Source: Streptomyces sp. NRRL F-5123 (GTDB lineage: Bacteria; Actinomycetota; Actinomycetes; Streptomycetales; Streptomycetaceae). Taken from it: a stretch of DNA of 41,159 nucleotides. Below the pieces are notes generated by a model that was given only the letters and a program-made list of their open reading frames with translations, searched no databases and was not told where the DNA came from. Location: contig NZ_JOHY01000074.1 of assembly GCF_000721495.1 (NCBI RefSeq), forward strand, positions 1 to 41,159, written 5' to 3'. Positions 1-7,774 of the stretch are shown in pieces (within the stretch, counting starts at the first letter, position 1; each line of letters opens with the position of its first letter). The translations under genes were made by a program, and so were the position numbers.

Positions 1-60
1 GCACCCCTGAACGCCTTCCAGATCGCCTTCGAAGGCCGGCTCACCCCGGCCAACAACTGA
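1..60 (+). pseudogene. IS256-family transposase, C-terminal end (enters from left edge)
   Basis: Reading frame 1 gives 19 residues ending in a TGA at 58-60. The pattern LNAF-x-I-x-FEGRL matches the C-terminus of mutator-type (IS256) transposases and resembles the end of the second IS256 copy at about 2850-2885 ([12 protein letters not shown]). Only the tail is visible, so it cannot be told whether the full gene outside the window is intact. The bases after the stop (about 80-98) should hold the right end of the element, but no partner repeat is in view. Confidence 0.6.
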
Positions 61-103
61 ACCCCAACAACCAAGATCAGCCGTTAACTGGACACACCCT
101 TCG

Positions 104-118
104 CCCCGTCTCGCGGGG
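104..118. terminator. Short GC hairpin downstream of IS256 tail
   Basis: CCCCG at 104-108 pairs with CGGGG at 114-118 across a 5-nt loop. It follows the IS256 stop codon by 43 bases and has no T tract, as in many actinobacterial terminators. It may instead be part of the IS end. Confidence 0.3.
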
Positions 119-139
119 TGGCGGCTGCAGGCGCCTCTC

Positions 140-173
140 GAATGCATCCCGCGTAGTCTCGCGGGGTGCATTC
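140..173. promoter_or_regulatory. 14-bp hairpin overlapping the start of the 166-549 gene
   Basis: The arm at 140-153 (GAATGCATCCCGCG) is complementary to 160-173 (CGCGGGGTGCATTC) with one T/G wobble and a 6-nt loop. The GTG at 166 lies inside the right arm. In RNA this would bury the start codon, or it may be the footprint of a mobile-element end. Function is unknown. Confidence 0.45.
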
Positions 174-549
174 TCATCTGAACTTCGAAAACCCTCCTGC
201 GCTGCCTCACGCGGTGGTGGTTGAGACGTTGGAGCGGGCTCTTCGTGACCGCTCCGCAGAGGGCGAGGCGGCGGGAGTTCTGGTCGGCACCGCGTTGAAC
301 GACGACGACGCGAACTTCGTCGAGTTCTGGTGCGTGCAGGTCGGGACGCAGGCAGTGCCGGGGAGTCCGCTGCTGGGACTGGCCGGCCTGTGCCTGGGAC
401 ACACCGCTCGACGCTTCGGCCGTCTCAGCGATGAAGCCCTGGCCCTGGCGGAGTCGCTGGCCGCGCGGGCTGAGGCGGAGCCGACGGACGTAGACGGCCG
501 CGCTGTCGACGGCTATGACGACGTGCGGAGCTTCCTGCACCTGTGGTGA
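166..549 (+). CDS. Small hypothetical protein, 127 aa
   Basis: The frame has GTG at 166 and TGA at 547-549, with codon use typical of a Streptomyces gene. The product is acidic and alanine-rich, with no signal peptide or membrane segment. Residues 20-45 look like a helix rich in Glu, Leu and Arg, and the protein ends in FLHLW. I do not recognise a family. The start sits in the arm of a strong hairpin and lacks a clear Shine-Dalgarno sequence, so the true start may lie elsewhere. The IS630 element begins directly after the stop (about 550), so the insertion just missed the reading frame. Confidence 0.45.
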   Translation: MHSHLNFENPPALPHAVVVETLERALRDRSAEGEAAGVLVGTALNDDDANFVEFWCVQVGTQAVPGSPLLGLAGLCLGHTARRFGRLSDEALALAESLAARAEAEPTDVDGRAVDGYDDVRSFLHLW

Positions 550-1773
550 TGCCGCCTTCCGTATCGGGTTAGGCGGCGTTCGCCCTGCTCACGAGGGCTT
601 TGAGGTGCTTGTCGGCGGCGTTCTTGTTCCGCCAGATGATGTAGCGGCGGATCATGCTGCCCTGGGCCTTGTGGCTGGGGTGGTCGGTGCCGTCGAGGGC
701 GAAATAGCGAAGGGCGGTGAACTGGGCCTCGATCCGGTTGAGCCAGGAACTGTTGGTCGGGGTGTAAGCGATCTCCACGTTGTTCGCCGCAGCCCAGGTC
801 CCGACCCGCTGGCAGCGTTTGGTGGTCAGGTGCGGGGAGTAGTTGTCGCAGATGATCGCGATGCGTGTGCCGGCCGGGTGGAGGGAGCGCAGGTAGCGGC
901 AGAATTCCAGGAACTTGGAGCGGTTCTTGGTCTTCTTGATGTGACCGTAGAGCTGGTCTTTGCCCAGGTCGTAGGCGGCGAACAGGTGCCGGACGCCGTG
1001 GGGGCGGCTGTAGGTCGCGCGGCGACGCCGTCGGGGTCCTTGTGCTTGCCGCTGCGTTCGGCCCACTGACGGCCAGGATGGGGCTGGAGGTTGAGCGGCC
1101 CGAACTCGTCGAGGCAGAACACGACATCGGGTTCGCCGGGCTCGGGCAGGACTTCGCCGTCGGCGATGGCGTAGAGGTGCTCGACGCGGGCTTTCTTGAC
1201 GGCGTAGTCCGGATCCTTCGAGGTCTTCCAGGTCTTCAGGCGTTGAAAGGTGACGCCTTCCTCGCGGAGCAGGATGCGCAGGCCCTCGTGGCTGATGTCG
1301 TCGACCACCCCCTCGGCGACCAGGAAGTCGGCCAGCTTGACCAGGCTCCAGGTGGAGAACGGCAGGCCGTGCTCGACCGGCCTGGACTTGGCGATTTTCT
1401 TGATCTCCCGCCGCTCGGGCAGGGTGAAGGTCCTGGGCCGGCCGCCCTTGTACTTCGGGTAGAGCGAGGCGAAGCCGTCGGCGTTGAAGTTGTGGATCAC
1501 GTCTCGGACCCGGTCGGGGCTGGTGAACGTCACCTCGGCGATCTTGGCAACGTCCATTCCCTGGGCTGATAACAGCACCATCTGGGCCCGCCGCCAGGTC
1601 ACCACCGATCCGGTACCGCGTCGGACGATCCGCAGCAGTCGCTGCCCCTCGTCGTCATCGATCTCGCGGACCCGTACACGCTCAGCCACCCGCACAGCAT
1701 GCCGCACAACGAGCCGCCCGAATTACCATCCGGACGGCTCGTCACAACAGGGCGAACGTTGCCTGATGCGGCA
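550..1773 (-). mobile_element. IS630-family insertion sequence
   Basis: The unit is defined by an IS630 transposase (569-1707, minus) and imperfect inverted ends. TGCCGC at 550-555 mirrors GCGGCA at 1768-1773, and an 11-base inner block CGTTCGCCCTG at 577-587 is repeated inverted at 1748-1758. Spacing between outer and inner blocks differs (about 21 against 9 bases), so one end has an insertion or deletion. No TA duplication is evident, so the exact borders are approximate. Confidence 0.55.
569..1707 (-). pseudogene. IS630-family transposase, frameshifted
   Basis: DDE transposase with an N-terminal helix-turn-helix part (about residues 1-110) and a C-terminal DDE_3 domain. The first frame runs from GTG at 1707 and holds the first aspartate (FCLDEFGPLNLQ). 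The rest of the domain, with the second aspartate (AIICDNYSPH) and the glutamate (SSWLNRIEAQF), is in another frame that ends at 569. The switch lies near 1020-1040, just after the GKHKDPDG segment, and looks like a single-base indel in a CG-rich stretch. Some IS630 members use programmed frameshifting, but no A-rich slippery run is visible here, so inactivation or a sequencing error is more likely. Confidence 0.75.
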
Positions 1774-1789
1774 CTAGTGGTCGCGCCTG

Positions 1790-2143
1790 TTAATTCGTCG
1801 GGGATGGCGGGTCGATCCAGGCTGTGGTGTCGCCGAGGTAGAGGCCGCAGGCGCAGTCGAGGGCTTCTTGGGGGCTTCCGGCCGGGTTGCCGCTGGGCAG
1901 GATCGATTTCTCGTAGTCGTCGTGGCTGGCGCGGTAGATGGCAAAGCCCCAGGTGATAGCCGATCCGGTGTAGCGCAGGCGCATCAGGGGCAGGGAGGTG
2001 CCGCCGGGGAACTGCCCGGCGACGTAGGCGAACTCGCCGTGGTAGCGCACGGTGATGCCCCCGAGCTGGGGCCAGCGCTCGCGTGCCCTGGCAGCCAGCC
2101 GCTGACGCAACGAGGTCTTGGTCGACTCCGGTGGCTTGGCCAT
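1790..2143 (-). CDS. Conserved hypothetical protein, 117 aa
   Basis: Starts at ATG 2143 (MAKPPEST) and ends with a stop at 1790-1792. The sequence has the look of a conserved actinobacterial family of unknown function: LRYTGSAITWGFAIYRASHDDYE is followed by a Pro/Gly-rich turn and EALDCACGLYLGDT near the C-terminus. It is a soluble protein without a signal peptide. The start codon nearly abuts the divergent truncated IS256 frame at 2144. Related short genes are, as I recall, frequent in Streptomyces accessory regions. No biochemical role can be assigned. Confidence 0.6.
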   Translation of the reverse strand: MAKPPESTKTSLRQRLAARARERWPQLGGITVRYHGEFAYVAGQFPGGTSLPLMRLRYTGSAITWGFAIYRASHDDYEKSILPSGNPAGSPQEALDCACGLYLGDTTAWIDPPSPTN

Positions 2144-2896
2144 ATGGCCATCGTGCCCTACCCGGCTGCCAGCGACGCGATCCACGTGAAGATCCGCGAT
2201 GGCGCGGTCGCCAACCGGCCGATCCATGTGGCCCTGGCCGTCACCACCGACGGCCGTCGCGAGATCCTCGGCCTGTGGGCCGGCGACGGCGGCGAGGGCG
2301 CCAAGCACTGGCTCCACATCCTCACCGAGATCAAGAACCGTGGCGTGGGCGATATCCTCATGCTGGTCTGCGACGGTCTGAAGGGTCTGCCCGATGCGGT
2401 TGAAGCAGTGTGGCCACAAACGATCGTCCAGACCTGCGTGGTCCACCTGCTGCGGAACTCCTTCCGCTATGCCGCCCGCCAGGACTGGGACAAAATCGCC
2501 CGTGTGCTGAAGCCTGTCTGCACCGCCGCAACCGAAGAGGCCGCACCGGAACGGTTCGCCGAGTTCGCCGATACCTGGGGCAGGAAGTACCCGGCGATCG
2601 TCCGGCTCTGGGAGAACGCGTGGGAGGAGTTCACCCCCTTCCTCCGCTTCGACACCGAGATCCGCCGCATCATCTGCACCACGAACGCGATCGAGTCCGT
2701 GAACGCCAGGATCCGCCGGGCGGTCAAGGCGCGTGGCCGCTTCCCCAACGAGCAGGCCGCCCTGAAGTGCGTCTACATGGCCGTCATGTCGCTCGACCCC
2801 ACCGGCAAGGGCCAGGCCCGCTGGACCATGCGCTGGAAGACCGCGCTGAACGCCTTCGACATCACCTTCGACGGCCGCCTCTCAGAGCGCGTTTGA
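2144..2896 (+). pseudogene. IS256-family transposase, 5'-truncated
   Basis: About 250 residues of a mutator-type transposase are present. The catalytic triad is retained: the first Asp in DAIHVKIRDG, the second in VCDGLKGLPDA and the Glu in TTNAIESVNARIRR. The N-terminal DNA-binding part (roughly 150 residues in the family) is missing; homology begins abruptly near 2165, beside the divergent gene 1790-2143. At the 3' end an IS5 element has inserted, so the last four codons and the TGA (2894-2896) come from the IS5 terminal repeat. The protein should not be functional. Confidence 0.8.
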
Positions 2897-3808
2897 GATC
2901 GGCTCAGAGAGTCCGTCGTAGCGGTTTGGGGCCGGGTCGGGCGGCGGGTCCTCCGCGGGTGAGCCGGCGGAGTATCACGTCGGTCATGGCCCAGCGGATC
3001 ATGGTCTCGGAGTGTGCCGGGTCTCGTTCGTAGTCGCTGGCGAGGCGGCGGCGCATGGTGATCCAGGCGAAGGTGCGCTCGACCGCCCACCGCTTGGGCT
3101 GGACATGGAAGCCGCGTTGTCCGGGCTGTTTGCGGACGATGTCCACCTCGCGGCGCAGGGTGTCGGCGGCCCACTGGACGAGGCGGCCGGCGAAGCCCTG
3201 GTCCGCCCAGACCTTCAGTACGGTGGGATGGTCCAAGCGGGTCCACAACAGTGGCCGCCTCCCGCCGTCGCGGTCCTGGACACTGGCCGCGACGACGTGC
3301 ACGGCCAGGAGCAGGCCGAGGGTGTCGGTAACGATGAACCGCTTGCGGCCCTTGGTCTTCTTGCCCGCGTCGAACCCGCTGGTGGCCTTCGGCACAGTGT
3401 CGGCCGCGCGGACGGACTGCGAGTCGATCAGGCCGGCGGACGGTTCCGGGTTGCGGCCGTCGGCCTGGCGGACCTTGCCCCGCAGGGCGTCGTGGACCTT
3501 CTCCACCGTGCCGTCGTCGTGCCACCAGGTGATACCAGTACACCGTCGGCCAGGGCGGAAAGTCCTTGGGCAGGTACCGCCACTGGCACCCGGTCCGCGC
3601 CAGGTACAAGATCGCGTCCACGATCCGCCGACGCGGATGCTTCTCCCGCCGCCCGCCCTTCCGGCCCGTCCTCGGCGCAGGAAGCAGCGGCTCGATCAAC
3701 GCCCACTGCTCATCGGTCAGATCAGACGGATAGCCGCCCCTGCCAGCACTCACACACCACCCAACGAGCCACCCGGACGGCCGATACGGCAGATCTCAGA
3801 CACGCTCT
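2884..3808 (-). mobile_element. IS5-family insertion sequence
   Basis: AGAGCGCGTTTGAGATC at 2884-2900 is repeated inverted at 3792-3808 with 15 of 17 matches. Between these ends lies an IS5-type transposase in two frames. The insertion is in the 3' end of the IS256 transposase. Possible extension of the repeats by three bases on each side makes the target duplication uncertain. Confidence 0.75.
2904..3753 (-). pseudogene. IS5-family transposase in two frames
   Basis: The first frame starts at 3753 ([17 protein letters not shown]) and covers the N-terminal DUF4096-like part to about VYWY (near 3530). The remainder ([17 protein letters not shown] onwards) is in a different frame ending at 2904, and carries the DDE core: LIDSQSV, DTLGLLL and WADQGFAG, plus the C-terminal [11 protein letters not shown] signature. 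Many IS5 elements of the IS427 subgroup express a fused protein by programmed frameshifting, so this break could be natural. Without a clear slippery run I list it as frame-disrupted. Confidence 0.7.
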
Positions 3809-3898
3809 CAGAACTACTCATTTGTGAGAGTCGCGGAGGGCGGTGGTGTACAGCGAGCGCGGGTATCGGCGAAGCGACCCGCCTGGGCGTGGTGACCT

Positions 3899-3920
3899 GG
3901 TAGAAGGACTGGCTTCTACC
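3899..3920. terminator. 8-bp perfect hairpin between IS5 and the SDR gene
   Basis: GGTAGAAG at 3899-3906 pairs perfectly with CTTCTACC at 3913-3920 across a 6-nt loop. It lies in the 195-bp gap between the IS5 end and the SDR gene and could insulate the SDR promoter. No other gene is seen in 3809-3960. Confidence 0.4.
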
Positions 3921-3965
3921 GCAGGCGGGCCGGACCGCCCGTCGCCTCCCGAGTCTGAGCGCGGG

Positions 3966-3996
3966 TTGCTTTCAAGCGCGCTCGAAGCTTTAGCGT
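3966..3996 (+). promoter_or_regulatory. MerR-type promoter with 19-bp spacer for the SDR gene
   Basis: A -35 element TTGCTT (3966-3971) and a -10 element TAGCGT (3991-3996) are separated by 19 bp instead of the usual 17-18. The spacer contains an imperfect palindrome (TTTCAAGCG / CGCTCGAAGC), the hallmark of MerR-family operators. The -10 ends seven bases before the ATG at 4004, so the message is probably leaderless. The likely regulator is the MerR protein encoded at 4896. Confidence 0.65.
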
Positions 3997-4003
3997 CGGG
4001 GCC

Positions 4004-4876
4004 ATGACCACGACGAACGAGACGAAGACATGGATCATCACGGGCGCGAGTTCGGGCCTCGGCCTGGCGCTCGCCGAGGCGGCACTCGCGGCCGGCGAGC
4101 ATGTGATCGGGACCGCGCGACGGGCCGACCGGTTCGACGGGCTCAAGGCGCGGTACGGGGATCGGCTCCTCGCCATCGAGCACGATGTGCGCGTCACGGC
4201 GGGAGCGGCCGCGGTCGTGCAGCGGGCGCTGGAGGTGTTCGGGCGCGTCGACGTGCTCGTCAACAATGCCGGTGCCGGACAGGTCGGCGCCGCCGAAGAG
4301 ATCACGGATGCCGCGCTGCGGGCCATGCTCGAGCAGCACCTGTTCGGCCCGGCCGCCTATGTGCGTGCCGTGCTGCCCCACCTGCGGGAGCGTCGCTCGG
4401 GTGCGATCGTGCAGATGAGCAGCCAGGGCGGGCGGATGTCGTTCCCCGCCGTCGGCAGCTACTCAGCCGGCAAGTTCGCGCTCGAGGGCTGGTCGGAGGC
4501 GCTCGCGGGCGAGGTCGCACCGTTCGGCATCCGCGTCCTCATCGTCGAGCCCAGCCGCTTCCGCACCGCGTTCAACGCCGCCGACGTGCTCAACACAGCG
4601 CAGCAGAGCTCGATCTACGACGAGGCCATCGGTGCCGTGCGCGCGAACATAGCCGAGGCCGACGGCATCCAGGAGGGCGACCCGGCACGCGCCGCCCGGG
4701 TGATCCGCGACATGCTCGACACCCCCGACGCGCCGCTCCGGCTCCCGCTCGGTGCCGAGGCGGTTCGCAATCTCACCCGCGTCTACCGTGGTGCGCTCGA
4801 CGACGTCGAGAAATGGGCGTCTGTGAGCGAGTCGGCAGACTTCCCAGGCATGCCGCCCGCGGTGCGCGCGTTCTGA
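4004..4876 (+). CDS. Short-chain dehydrogenase/reductase, 290 aa
   Basis: Classical SDR oxidoreductase using NAD(P)(H). The cofactor motif TGASSGLG is at residues 13-20, NNAG at 87-90, the catalytic Ser at about 139-140, and Tyr153 and Lys157 in YSAGK. ARR at residues 38-40 after the second beta strand suggests NADP preference (inference). Length is normal and the protein is cytosolic. The ATG at 4004 is chosen because the promoter places the transcript start at or next to it. A MerR regulator follows after 19 bp, and the pair is probably co-transcribed. The substrate is unknown; such pairs often respond to reactive carbonyl or xenobiotic compounds. Confidence 0.88.
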   Translation: MTTTNETKTWIITGASSGLGLALAEAALAAGEHVIGTARRADRFDGLKARYGDRLLAIEHDVRVTAGAAAVVQRALEVFGRVDVLVNNAGAGQVGAAEEITDAALRAMLEQHLFGPAAYVRAVLPHLRERRSGAIVQMSSQGGRMSFPAVGSYSAGKFALEGWSEALAGEVAPFGIRVLIVEPSRFRTAFNAADVLNTAQQSSIYDEAIGAVRANIAEADGIQEGDPARAARVIRDMLDTPDAPLRLPLGAEAVRNLTRVYRGALDDVEKWASVSESADFPGMPPAVRAF

Positions 4877-4895
4877 TCGCCGTACGCTGTGGGCC

Positions 4896-5369
4896 ATGGC
4901 TACTGAAGCGCTGATCGAACGCATCCTCGCTGCCAGCGACGGGCCATCCTCGTCGGCGATCGATGCGCTGCACGAGCTGCTCGACGATGCCACGATCGAG
5001 GCCTCGGCGATGCCCAAGAGTGTCGCCGAGGCCGCCCGGCTTGTCGGCCTGTCGACGCACACCCTCCGGTACTACGAGCAGGAGGGACTCGTGCGGCCCG
5101 CTCGCAACGCCTCCGGGTACCGCGAATACTCGGCGTTCGACCTGCGCCGCCTCGTCTTCCTCACCCGGATGCGCCTGTCCGGCATGACCATGACCGACCT
5201 CAAGCGCTACATCCTGCTCGTCGAGCAGGGCCCGAGCACCATCCCGGAACGCCGCCGCATCATGCTCGACCAGCAAGACCGAATCACGCGGCAGATCCGT
5301 GAGCTCGGCCTGGCGCTGGAGACCACCGAGTACAAAATCCGCGTCTACGACGGACACCCGGAAGGCTGA
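4896..5369 (+). CDS. MerR-family transcriptional regulator, 157 aa
   Basis: The winged helix-turn-helix is at about residues 42-80 (EAARLVGLSTHTLRYYEQEGL, then RNASGYREY), followed by a long dimerisation helix. There is an unusual 40-residue N-terminal extension. No cysteine pair typical of metal or redox sensors is present, so it probably belongs to the group that binds organic effectors. It lies 19 bp behind the SDR gene and likely acts on the 19-bp-spacer operator at 3966-3996, giving an autoregulated two-gene operon. An internal start near residue 39 (ATG in EASAMPKS) would give a more standard MerR length. Confidence 0.85.
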   Translation: MATEALIERILAASDGPSSSAIDALHELLDDATIEASAMPKSVAEAARLVGLSTHTLRYYEQEGLVRPARNASGYREYSAFDLRRLVFLTRMRLSGMTMTDLKRYILLVEQGPSTIPERRRIMLDQQDRITRQIRELGLALETTEYKIRVYDGHPEG

Positions 5370-5412
5370 CGCCCGCCCGCTGTCCAACGGGCTGATGTGA
5401 GCGTGTTTCATA

Positions 5413-5515
5413 GGTGTCCACCTGCGCGAGCAGGAGAGGAGCCTGCGCGACATCGCCGCCAGGCCCGTCATCGCCACCGACAAGAAGAAGGGCCGGCACT
5501 GCGGGTGCCGGTAAA
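5413..5515 (+). pseudogene. Fragment resembling the C-terminus of a serine recombinase
   Basis: Plus-strand reading gives GVHLREQERSLRDIAAR, then VIATDKKKGRH before a stop. This resembles the helix-turn-helix tail of Streptomyces resolvase-type recombinases. Only about 33 codons remain, ending where the rve transposase remnant begins on the other strand. The assignment is from memory of the family and is tentative. Confidence 0.35.
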
Positions 5516-6605
5516 TCGTCCGGCCTGGTGGTACTGGTGGAGTGTCCCGCCGAGTCGGTCTCGTCGATGGACTTCGAGACGTCTGATCTGTGCTGGTTCG
5601 TTGAGTGGATGGGGGAGTGGTCGGAGTGGAGCGGCTTGGTCCAGTGCCCGGTGGGGTCTGTGCCCGTTGTAGAAGGTCTAGAACTTCCTGAGTGCGTGGA
5701 GGAGGTGGCTCTGGTTCCAGATCAGGGTTCTGTCGAGGAGTTCGTGCCGACGGGTTTGTATCCAGCGCTCCATGACGGAGTTCATACGCGGCATCCGGAC
5801 GCCGGTGGTGACGACCTTCAGTCCGGCGTCCGTCAGTAGCGCGGCGAAGGCGGTCGTGAATTTGGAGTCGCGGTCGCGGATCAGGAAGCTGGCCTTGCTA
5901 CCTGCCTCTTCGAGGTCCTTGAGGAGGTTGCGCCCGAGCTGTACGACCCATTGTGCGGTGGGGTGTGCGGTGGCGCCCAGGATCCGGATGCGTCGGGTGG
6001 AGTGCTCGATGCCGGCGAAGACGTAGAGTCGCGCCCCGGTGAGGGTGCGGGTCTCGGAGAAGTCGCAGGCGAGCAGGGCGCTGGCCTGGCCGCGCAGGAA
6101 GTCGGCCCACGTGGTGTTCTGGCGTTCCGGAGCCGGTGGGATGCCGTGGTCCTTGAGGATCTCCCAGACGGTGGACGCGGCGACGCTGATAACCAGGGCG
6201 GCGAGCTCGCCGTGGATGCGCCGATACCCCATGAGGAGTTCTCGCGAGCCAGACGGAGGATGAGGGCGCGAATGGAGCGGACGGTGGGTGGTCGTCCGCG
6301 CCGCTTGGGTGCGCAGGTCGCGGCGTGGCGCCGTTTGAGTAGGTCGCGGTGCCATCGCATGATCGTGTCGGGACGTACCAGCAGCAAGAAGTTCCTCAGC
6401 TTGTCCGTCGGGAGGTGATGGAGCAGGCCGGAGAGGATCACCCGGTCGGTGTCGGTGAAGGTGGGCTTGCCGACCTGACTTGGAGAACCAGCAGTTGGTG
6501 CCGGAGGGCGAGGATCTCGATGTCCTTGTCGCGATCGCACACCGGTAGCAGATGAAGGAAGGCGAAGGCGTTGGTCGCGGCGGGACAGGCCAGGCGCAGG
6601 AGCAC
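5500..6605 (-). pseudogene. Integrase-core (rve) transposase, multiply broken
   Basis: Starting at GTG 6605, the parts are an N-terminal helix region (DRDKDIEILALRHQ), a linker (KRRGRPPTVRSIRALILRLA), a YRRIHGEL motif and an rve core (LLACDFSETRTL, FLIRDRDSKFT, MPRMNSVMERWIQT). Lesions are a frame change near 6480, another near 6235 just before YRRIHGEL, and an in-frame TAG at 5678-5680 where the family normally has Glu (LRxFETFYN). Beyond the TAG the frame continues with FYNGHRPHRALDQAAP and RRDRLGGTL, and an 11-bp deletion relative to the copy at 25901 has removed the natural stop. Non-functional. Confidence 0.8.
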
Positions 6606-6699
6606 GACAGATCATGATGCCTCGATGCCGTGCGCAGGCGCAGACGTCGAGGGCTGGAAGCAGGTCACCAGCAGACCAGCGATCAAGGCCGTGACCTGG

Positions 6700-7184
6700 G
6701 CGGATGATTTATCGGCACGCGCAGGGCTGACCACCAAAGTCCACCTGGCCGTCGACGGCCGCGGCCTGCCCCTTTCGATCGTGCTCACCCCGGGCAACGC
6801 CAACGACGCCGCTACGTTCGGCCAGGTCCTTGACGCCATCCGGATCCCGCGCCCCGGCGCCGGCCGTCCGCGCACGACACCGGACCGAGTGAGGGGCGAC
6901 AAGGCCTACTCCAGCAAGGCGATCCGCCACCTGCTCCGACGCCGGGGTATCGCCGCAACCATCCCCGAGCGCCGCGACCAAGAGGCCAACCGCCGACGAC
7001 GTGGAGCCCTTGGCGGCCGACCACCCACCGTCCACAAGGAGACATACCGCGCCCGCAACATGGTCGAACGATGCTTCGCTCGCCTCAAGCAGTTCCGCGC
7101 GATCGCCACCCGCTTTGACAAGCCGGCCGACCGCTACCGCGCCGGAGTCGTCCTGGCCTCCCTGATCCTCTGGCTTCGCGAACC
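6700..7184 (+). pseudogene. IS5-family transposase, catalytic-domain fragment
   Basis: About 155 residues of a DDE transposase: GLTTKVHLAVDGRGLPL, LTPGNANDAATF, RVRGDKAYSS, RRRGIAATIPERRDQ and the NMVERCFARLKQFRAIATRFDK signature. The N-terminal helix-turn-helix half with the first catalytic Asp is missing, and the C-terminus is lost after LILWLRE, where the sequence passes into the end of the next gene. A probable IS5-type terminal sequence remains at 7750-7770, about 570 bp away. Confidence 0.75.
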
Positions 7185-7194
7185 AGCCCGATGG

Positions 7195-7632
7195 TCACTG
7201 AGCGTCTCCTGGCTGCCGTTGCTCGGCCGCTCGGCGAACGGCAACGCGGAGTCCTTCGTCGGGCTCATTCCGCCTGAGTACAGCTTCGAGAGAAACCTGC
7301 GCTGCCTCCCGCACATCCGGATCCTGGTCGGAGAGCCCGCTGGCGATGATCGGCGCGTGCGCCACGGCGTCGGGGCCGAAGATGGCGAGACCCTCGATCC
7401 CTGCGCGCCTGAGCATCGGATCCTGTGCCGCCGTAGCTGCGACAAGTAGTTCCATGGCCTCAACAGGTGCCTCCGCGCACAGCAGTGCCAGGCCAAACAG
7501 CGCCTGATCGAACTCTGCGGTGTCGTGGCGCGCGACCGCGGCGAGGCGCTTCAGCGCCTCGCTCAACGACGACGGACAGGCCGCACGAGGGCTGACCTCG
7601 TCGGTCCGGGCGGGGGCGGTGTCGTCGTCCAT
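7195..7632 (-). CDS. Small HEAT-repeat-like protein, 145 aa
   Basis: ATG at 7632 (MDDDTAPARTDE) with a stop at 7195-7197. The body is helical and alanine/leucine-rich, with two or three HEAT-like pairs: LLVAATAAQDPMLRRAGIEGL, then GLSDQDPDVREAAQVSLEAVL. Such proteins act as binding scaffolds; no enzymatic residue is seen. The gene sits between the truncated IS5 transposase and an isolated IS5-like end at 7750-7770, so it may have been carried in or had its flanks removed by rearrangement. The last residues (about 15) may be encoded by foreign DNA. Confidence 0.55.
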   Translation of the reverse strand: MDDDTAPARTDEVSPRAACPSSLSEALKRLAAVARHDTAEFDQALFGLALLCAEAPVEAMELLVAATAAQDPMLRRAGIEGLAIFGPDAVAHAPIIASGLSDQDPDVREAAQVSLEAVLRRNEPDEGLRVAVRRAAEQRQPGDAQ

Positions 7633-7749
7633 TCGGCCATCCTGCCAGCAGCGGAAACCCGACCAAACCTGGAGGGCACTGGCCCGGCCGCAGCAAGCGA
7701 TCCCCTGGGTCTGGGCAGCCGACACCGTCTCCCCGCGAGCACGCCAGAT

Positions 7750-7770
7750 GATCATTTATCAGACACGCCC
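7750..7770. repeat. Probable IS5-type terminal inverted repeat
   Basis: Read on the minus strand the motif is GGGCGTGTCTGATAAATGATC. It closely resembles the ends of the intact IS5 copy (AGAGCGTGTCTGAGATC). It lies just downstream of the LysR stop and has no clear partner in this window. Confidence 0.5.
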
Positions 7771-7774
7771 TAGG

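Noticed and set aside
513..1127. Long frames on both strands across the IS630 gene
   Set aside because: Shadow frames of the transposase; only the frames holding the DDE residues have family features.
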